Positions 4,029 through 6,919 of a stretch of 6,919 nucleotides of DNA are shown piece after piece; within the stretch, counting starts at the first letter, position 1; the number at the start of each line of letters is the position of its first letter. The position numbers and the translations under genes were made by a program. This stretch comes from Planctomycetota bacterium (GTDB lineage: Bacteria > Planctomycetota > SZUA-567 > H5-PLA8). Under the pieces are notes generated by a model. It worked only from the letters and a program-made list of their open reading frames with translations. It ran no database searches and was not told where the DNA came from. Location: the NCBI GenBank assembly GCA_025355035.1, contig JANXLS010000424.1, positions 1-6,919 on the forward strand, in the 5' to 3' direction.

Positions 4029-4379
4029 CTACTTTGTCTTCGCTGCTTCGACGTTCGCACCCTTGACTTCGGCCACCGTCAGCAACGCCGCGCGTTCGAC
4101 GATCTTCACCAAGGCCCAGCGCTTCTGCTTCGAGATCGGGCGCGTTTCAATGATTTCAACGCGATCACCCATCTTCGCTTCGTTCTTCTCGTCGTGAGCG
4201 TGCAGGTTCGTCGATCGGAAGATGTACTTGCCGTAGCGCGCATGCTTGACCAGGCGCTTGATTTCAACCCGGATCGTCTTGTCGCGCACGTCGCTCGTCA
4301 CGATGCCTTCTTCCATGCGCCGTCCGCTGGTTGCTTTCACTGCCGTCGCTTCAGTCTTCTTGTCCGCTGCATCCACCAT
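4029..4379 (-). CDS. rpsQ: 30S ribosomal protein S17 with N- and C-terminal extensions
   Basis: Encodes 116 residues against the usual 80-90. S17 is a primary 16S rRNA binder of the 5' domain. The OB-fold core spans about 22-98: EGIVTSDVRDKTIRVEI (24-40), KYGKYI (the R-YGKYI form here, 48-53), HAHDEKNEAKMGDRVEI (60-76) and TRPISKQKRW (79-88). The tails 1-21 and 99-116 are alanine, lysine and threonine-rich. The HDEKNE phrase and tail style resemble planctomycete S17 proteins from memory. GGGA lies 7 nt before the ATG at 4379. The stop is double: TAG at 4031-4029 directly followed in frame by TAA at 4028-4026. The 71-nt spacer to rplN shows no array or strong hairpin. Confidence 0.96.
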   Translation of the reverse strand: MVDAADKKTEATAVKATSGRRMEEGIVTSDVRDKTIRVEIKRLVKHARYGKYIFRSTNLHAHDEKNEAKMGDRVEIIETRPISKQKRWALVKIVERAALLTVAEVKGANVEAAKTK

Positions 4380-4435
4380 GGTTCATTCCCATCTAATTCT
4401 GATTCTGTCGTTGACCGTCGAATTTCAGTCGTCTC

Positions 4436-4459
4436 ATGTGCGCCTTACAAGGCACACAT
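4436..4459 (-). other. 9-bp RNA hairpin between rpmC and rpsQ
   Basis: In mRNA sense AUGUGUGCC and GGCGCACAU pair at all nine positions, one of them U-G, around a UUGUAA hexaloop. On the plus strand the U-G pair is a C-A mismatch. The stem lies about 48 nt after the rpmC stop. There is no U-run behind it. Confidence 0.65.
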
Positions 4460-4481
4460 CCAAACCCAATCTGTTAAGCCC

Positions 4482-4509
4482 TTAAACTCGAACTTTGACC
4501 TTCAAACTT
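4482..4509 (-). repeat. Degenerate heptad array overlapping the rpmC stop codon (TTCAAAG family)
   Basis: The plus strand reads TTAAACT, CGAACTT, TGACCTT, CAAACTT in 7-nt register. The last heptad contains two bases of the rpmC TAA stop, so the array starts exactly at the end of the gene. No inverted partner is seen in this spacer. Confidence 0.65.
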
Positions 4510-4996
4510 ATTTCTGACCCATGTCTTCGCGGTCCAAACCGTGGCGAACGCGCTTGGCTTCCGCCAATCGCACCGCATACCGGTTCGCTCCGCCGTTGCC
4601 GTTCAAATCCGTCTGCGCAAAATGGCGCGTTCGAATCCGGCGCAACTGCGGCTTCACCTTGCGCGCTTTTGCATCTTTCGCCAATTCCGTCTTGATCGCG
4701 ACAGCCCGGTCATCAACCGACTTCACCACGCGCACAAACGTCGGAGCGGCTTTCGCGGCCTTCGGCGTCAGGTCGGCGATCGCTGCATCCAATTCTTTGC
4801 GCTTCACGCGCTCAGACAAAATCGTTTCAATTCGCGCTATCAAACGCTTGCCTTCGCGCTTGTCGTGAGCCTTGATCGATTCGCCCGACGAACTCTTCAC
4901 AATTCCGTCGAACAGCTTCTTCTTTTCGAGGATCAATTGATCCTGAAGCTCTCCGTTCGACTTTTCGCGCAATGTTTTTGCTGTAATCGCGGCCAT
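4508..4996 (-). CDS. rpmC: 50S ribosomal protein L29 with a long C-terminal extension
   Basis: Encodes 162 residues, more than twice the usual 60-75. L29 sits at the peptide exit with L23 and helps form the docking site for trigger factor and SRP. The L29 part covers about 4-70: ITAKTLREKSNGELQDQLI (4-22), the two-helix core, then REGKRLIARIETILSERV (47-64), matching the basic second helix. From about 72 to 162 runs a tail rich in Ala, Lys and Arg with LRRIRTRHFAQTDLNGNGG near 119-136; I recognise no domain in it. The ATG at 4996 is preceded by AGAGG and AAGGA. The reading frame is uninterrupted. The position between rplP and rpsQ fits only rpmC. Confidence 0.9.
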   Translation of the reverse strand: MAAITAKTLREKSNGELQDQLILEKKKLFDGIVKSSSGESIKAHDKREGKRLIARIETILSERVKRKELDAAIADLTPKAAKAAPTFVRVVKSVDDRAVAIKTELAKDAKARKVKPQLRRIRTRHFAQTDLNGNGGANRYAVRLAEAKRVRHGLDREDMGQK

Positions 4997-5035
4997 CTTT
5001 CCTTACCTCTTCAATCTTAAATCTGATTTGTCTCT

Positions 5036-5058
5036 CACAAAGGCGCAAAGCCGCAAAG
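5036..5058 (-). repeat. 8-nt-periodic CGCAAAG array, rpmC-proximal arm
   Basis: AAAG recurs every 8 nt on the plus strand at 5039, 5047 and 5055, unit about CGCAAAGN. The segment 5043-5058 pairs in mRNA sense with 5094-5109 over 16 consecutive positions, two of them G-U. Confidence 0.85.
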
Positions 5059-5093
5059 AACGGCAAAACCCTTTGACTTTTTTCTGCTTTTCT

Positions 5094-5109
5094 CTTTGCG
5101 ACTTTACGC
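5094..5109 (-). repeat. Inverted 8-nt array, rplP-proximal arm
   Basis: The plus strand reads CTTTGCGA then CTTTACGC. In mRNA sense it is the 5' arm of the 16-bp stem with 5043-5058, beginning 23 nt after the rplP stop; the loop is about 35 nt and A-rich in its first half. The stem closes about 46 nt before the rpmC start, leaving that ribosome binding site free. Confidence 0.85.
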
Positions 5110-5132
5110 AAGAAAAGGTGATGCATTCAATC

Positions 5133-5552
5133 TTAGAACTCTGCGCGGCGCTGCAGGAACTTCATCCGGAACGGCAATTTTCCGGACTGCAATCGGAACG
5201 CTTCGCGAGCGGCCGTTTCCGGAATCCCGGCGACTTCAAACAGCACCGTTCCCGGCTTGATCACGACGGCCCAATATTCGATTTCGCCTTTACCCTTACC
5301 CATGCGCGTTTCGGCCGCAATCGCTGTCACCGACTTGTGCGGGAAGACGCGGCACCAGTATCGGCCTTCGTTGCCCAATGAGCGGGAAAGCACCACACGG
5401 CAGGCTTCCAATTGCTGCGCGGTTAACCATCCCGGTTCCATCGCCTGAATTCCATAATCGCCAAAAGCGACGTAGTTTCCAGAAGTCGCGTTGCCGCGAA
5501 TGCGTCCGCGCTGGCTCTTTCGGTATTTGACTCTTTTTGGCATCAACGACAT
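5133..5552 (-). CDS. rplP: 50S ribosomal protein L16
   Basis: Encodes 139 residues from the ATG at 5552, a normal length. L16 lies between the A and P sites of the 50S subunit and organises the tRNA-binding region of 23S rRNA. It shows MPKRVKYRKSQRGRIRGNA (4-22), VAFGDYGIQAMEPGW (28-42), RVFPHKSVTAIAAETRMGKG (68-87) with the RMGKGKG loop (83-89), and KPGTVLFEVAGIP (99-111). Three in-frame ATGs lie at 5561, 5552 and 5543. GGAG at 5565-5562 touches the first, is 9 nt from the second and 18 from the third, so the second is preferred, giving MSLMPKRV. Stop TAA. Confidence 0.96.
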   Translation of the reverse strand: MSLMPKRVKYRKSQRGRIRGNATSGNYVAFGDYGIQAMEPGWLTAQQLEACRVVLSRSLGNEGRYWCRVFPHKSVTAIAAETRMGKGKGEIEYWAVVIKPGTVLFEVAGIPETAAREAFRLQSGKLPFRMKFLQRRAEF

Positions 5553-5561
5553 GGCACTCAT

Positions 5562-5565
5562 CTCC
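5562..5565 (-). promoter_or_regulatory. Shine-Dalgarno GGAG deciding the rplP start
   Basis: GGAG runs directly into an in-frame ATG (5561-5559), too close to initiate there, and has a 9-nt spacer to the ATG at 5552. This removes three residues (MSA) from the longest possible reading. Confidence 0.75.
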
Positions 5566-5578
5566 GTTAGAACAGCAG

Positions 5579-5606
5579 TTCAAAGTTCAAAGTTTCAAGT
5601 TCAAAG
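5579..5606 (-). repeat. Heptad array upstream of rplP (TTCAAAG family), inverted arm
   Basis: The plus strand reads TTCAAAG, TTCAAAG, TTTCAAG, TTCAAAG. It ends 13 nt before the rplP Shine-Dalgarno. With 5628-5655 it can form a 28-position stem in mRNA sense: 23 Watson-Crick pairs, two G-U and three mismatches, loop about 21 nt. Confidence 0.85.
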
Positions 5607-5627
5607 TTGCTCAGTTCCTACGTTACC

Positions 5628-5655
5628 CTTGAACCTCGAACTTTGAGCTTTGAAC
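5628..5655 (-). repeat. Heptad array immediately downstream of rpsC
   Basis: The plus strand reads CTTGAAC, CTCGAAC, TTTGAGC, TTTGAAC, the complement of the TTCAAAG unit. In mRNA sense it starts 7 nt after the rpsC stop codon and faces the array at 5579-5606. Confidence 0.85.
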
Positions 5656-5662
5656 TCTTTTA

Positions 5663-6343
5663 TTAGGCTTCCGAAACCGTCGGCGCTTCAGTCTGATATG
5701 CTTCTTTCTTGATCTTGCCCTTGTAAATCCAAACCTTGCAGCCGATCACGCCGTACGTCGTGTTGGCTTCAGCAAATCCGTATTCAACATCCGCCGACAA
5801 CGTGTGCAGCGGGAGCGAACCAACCATGTACGGCTCGGTGCGCGCGATTTCAGCGCCGCCCAATCGTCCCGCCACGATCACCTTCACACCCAACGCGCCC
5901 TGAGCCATCGTGGCTTCAACGGCCTTCTTCATCGCGCGGCGGAACGACGCTCGCTTCAACAACTGCTCAGCAATGCCTTCCGCTACCAACTGCGCGTCCA
6001 TTTCAGGCTTCGTGATTTCGCGAATGTTGACTTGGACCTTCTTGTTCGATCCATCCTTCGAGAACTTCTGCAACTCTTCGCGAATTTTGTCGATTTCCGA
6101 ACCCTTCTTCCCGATCACAACACCCGGTCGCGACGTGAAGAGGAACACCCGGGTTTCATCGCCCGTGCGTTCAATTTCAATCTTGCTCAACCCCGCCTGC
6201 TTCAAGCGCGATCGAATGAACTTCTTAATCTTCTGGTCTTCGACCACATACGTGCCGTAATCGTTGCCGCGCGCGTACCAGCGCGACACCCAAGGCCGTG
6301 TGATGCCGACTCGAAATCCGTAGGGATGTACTTTCTGACCCAC
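5663..6343 (-). CDS. rpsC: 30S ribosomal protein S3
   Basis: Encodes 226 residues, normal length. S3 forms part of the mRNA entry tunnel in the 30S head and contributes to helicase activity on mRNA. The N-terminal MGQKVHPYGFRVGITRPW is the family opening. A type II KH domain contains VVIGKKGSEI with the GxxG loop GKKG at 78-81. The C-terminal domain has VIVAGRLGGAEIARTEPY (155-172) and TTYGVIGCKVWIYKGK (195-210). The start is a GTG at 6343-6341: GGAG lies 7 nt upstream, the peptide begins exactly as S3 should, and the ATG at 6350 is out of frame. A short acidic tail ends the protein. Stop TAA. Confidence 0.97.
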   Translation of the reverse strand: MGQKVHPYGFRVGITRPWVSRWYARGNDYGTYVVEDQKIKKFIRSRLKQAGLSKIEIERTGDETRVFLFTSRPGVVIGKKGSEIDKIREELQKFSKDGSNKKVQVNIREITKPEMDAQLVAEGIAEQLLKRASFRRAMKKAVEATMAQGALGVKVIVAGRLGGAEIARTEPYMVGSLPLHTLSADVEYGFAEANTTYGVIGCKVWIYKGKIKKEAYQTEAPTVSEA

Positions 6344-6350
6344 TTCGCAT

Positions 6351-6354
6351 CTCC
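6351..6354 (-). promoter_or_regulatory. Shine-Dalgarno GGAG for the rpsC GTG start
   Basis: GGAG, 7-nt spacer, then GTG. The spacer itself begins with an out-of-frame ATG that abuts the GGAG, so the GTG is the only start consistent with both spacing and the S3 N-terminus. Confidence 0.8.
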
Positions 6355-6371
6355 ATTCATGTAGTCGTACC

Positions 6372-6400
6372 GCAGATCCGCGTCGTTGATTTGGATCTGC
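6372..6400 (-). other. 8-bp hairpin in the rplV-rpsC spacer (rpsC-proximal)
   Basis: Perfect arms GCAGATCC (6372-6379) and GGATCTGC (6393-6400) with a 13-nt loop. In mRNA sense it lies 17 nt upstream of the rpsC Shine-Dalgarno. Confidence 0.65.
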
Positions 6401-6408
6401 TTGAATTC

Positions 6409-6427
6409 CGCGGGCAATTCGCCCGCG
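6409..6427 (-). other. 7-bp GC hairpin in the rplV-rpsC spacer (rplV-proximal)
   Basis: Perfect arms CGCGGGC (6409-6415) and GCCCGCG (6421-6427) around a five-base loop, beginning 9 nt after the rplV stop codon. It is followed by GAATTCAAG, not by a U-run. Only 8 nt separate it from the next hairpin. Confidence 0.65.
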
Positions 6428-6436
6428 TTACGGGCC

Positions 6437-6898
6437 TTATGCTTTTGACTTCTTTTCAACCGGTTCGCTCACGACGACCGTAATGTGGCACATGCGGCGC
6501 AAAATCGGCCGGGCACGGCCCATCGGTCCTGCCAGGAAGCGCTTCAATCGCGTGCCTTCATCGACGTAGCACTCCGAAACAATCATGTCTTCAGCACTGG
6601 CGCGGCCTTCGCTCTTCACGTCGGCATTGCCAATGGCGCTCAACAACACGCGATCAATGTAGTATGCTGCGCGCTTGCTCGAGTAGCGCAGAATTTCGCG
6701 CGCGCGCTCAACCTTATGGCCGCGAATCTGATCGATCACGAGCCGAACCTTTTGCGGAGCGATGCGCAAACCGCGCAACGACGCGCCGTAGTGGCCTTCC
6801 GGATACACCAGCTTGCTGGTCGGAGCCTTGTCCTTGCCATCATGCTTGCGCTCGGCGCGCTTCTCGTGGACTACCTTGCTGCGTAATACCTTGCCCAT
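6437..6898 (-). CDS. rplV: 50S ribosomal protein L22 with N-terminal extension
   Basis: Encodes 153 residues; common L22 is about 110-120. L22 binds all 23S rRNA domains and its hairpin lines the peptide exit tunnel, where macrolide resistance changes map. The conserved part begins near 41 (LRGLRIAPQKVRLVIDQIRG, 41-60), continues with AREILRYSSKRAAYYIDRVL (66-85) and the tunnel hairpin tip around 123-135 (AGPMGRARPILRR), and ends ITVVVSEP. Residues 1-40 are an added charged segment. The ATG at 6898 is the only start near the edge; its ribosome binding site is weak (GGA about 12 nt upstream). The 21 bases to the right edge hold no rpsS codons that I can recognise. Confidence 0.95.
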   Translation of the reverse strand: MGKVLRSKVVHEKRAERKHDGKDKAPTSKLVYPEGHYGASLRGLRIAPQKVRLVIDQIRGHKVERAREILRYSSKRAAYYIDRVLLSAIGNADVKSEGRASAEDMIVSECYVDEGTRLKRFLAGPMGRARPILRRMCHITVVVSEPVEKKSKA

Positions 6899-6919
6899 GT
6901 TCGTCTCTGTCCGTTCCGT

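Noticed and set aside
6202..6459. Minus-strand frame of 85 codons bridging rplV, the spacer and rpsC
   Set aside because: It overlaps both certain genes in another frame. Its spacer part only translates the two hairpins and it has no convincing start.
6899..6919. End of rpsS (S19)
   Set aside because: Only 21 bases, no recognisable S19 C-terminal residues or stop placement; the gene is expected beyond the edge.

Overview
The window is an almost complete stretch of a bacterial S10-spc ribosomal protein cluster. Everything is read from the minus strand, so transcription runs from the right end to the left end. In transcription order the genes are rplV (L22), rpsC (S3), rplP (L16), rpmC (L29), rpsQ (S17), rplN (L14), rplX (L24), rplE (L5), rpsN (S14), rpsH (S8), rplF (L6), rplR (L18) and the first codons of rpsE (S5). 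This is the canonical bacterial order with nothing missing or inserted. The proteins build both subunits: L22, L16, L29, L14, L24, L5, L6 and L18 belong to the large subunit, and S3, S17, S14, S8 and S5 to the small one. No promoter or factor-independent terminator is recognisable.

The organism is a bacterium of moderate GC content. S17 and L16 have sequence features I associate with Planctomycetota (an S17 KYGKYI...HDEKNE core, an L16 RIRGNAT...GNYVAFGDYG core). S14 is the short zinc-binding type, and several proteins (L5, L22, L29, S17) carry long charged tails. I regard Planctomycetota or a neighbouring uncultured lineage as the best guess, not as established.

What sets the window apart is the space between the genes. 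Such operons are usually packed, with overlaps or gaps of a few bases. Here no two genes overlap and the spacers are about 70 to 250 nt. Nearly all of them hold ordered sequence: 7-nt-periodic (once 8-nt-periodic) degenerate tandem arrays, often as two arrays facing each other, or plain hairpins. One family (mRNA-sense unit AGTGCYG) begins 2 to 7 nt after the stop codons of rplN, rplX, rpsH and rplF. A second (TTCAAAG) lies after rpsC, rpmC and rpsN. Other units are CGCAAAG-like (8 nt), GTTNNAC and GTCCTAT. Facing arrays can fold the spacer into a stem-loop between the stop codon of one gene and the ribosome binding site of the next. In the best stems every departure from perfect symmetry becomes a G-U pair in the sense RNA.

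Region by region: 1-102 is the rpsE start and a GC-rich hairpin; 103-1279 rplR and rplF with a 250-nt spacer; 1280-1496 the most elaborate spacer, three nested inverted repeats; 1497-2257 rpsH and rpsN with two array families between them; 2258-3468 rplE and rplX; 3469-4379 rplN and rpsQ, whose mutual spacer is the only one without clear structure; 4380-5552 rpmC and rplP; 5553-6919 rpsC and rplV with two hairpins between them. The coding part is ordinary translation machinery; the spacer elements are the part worth following up.
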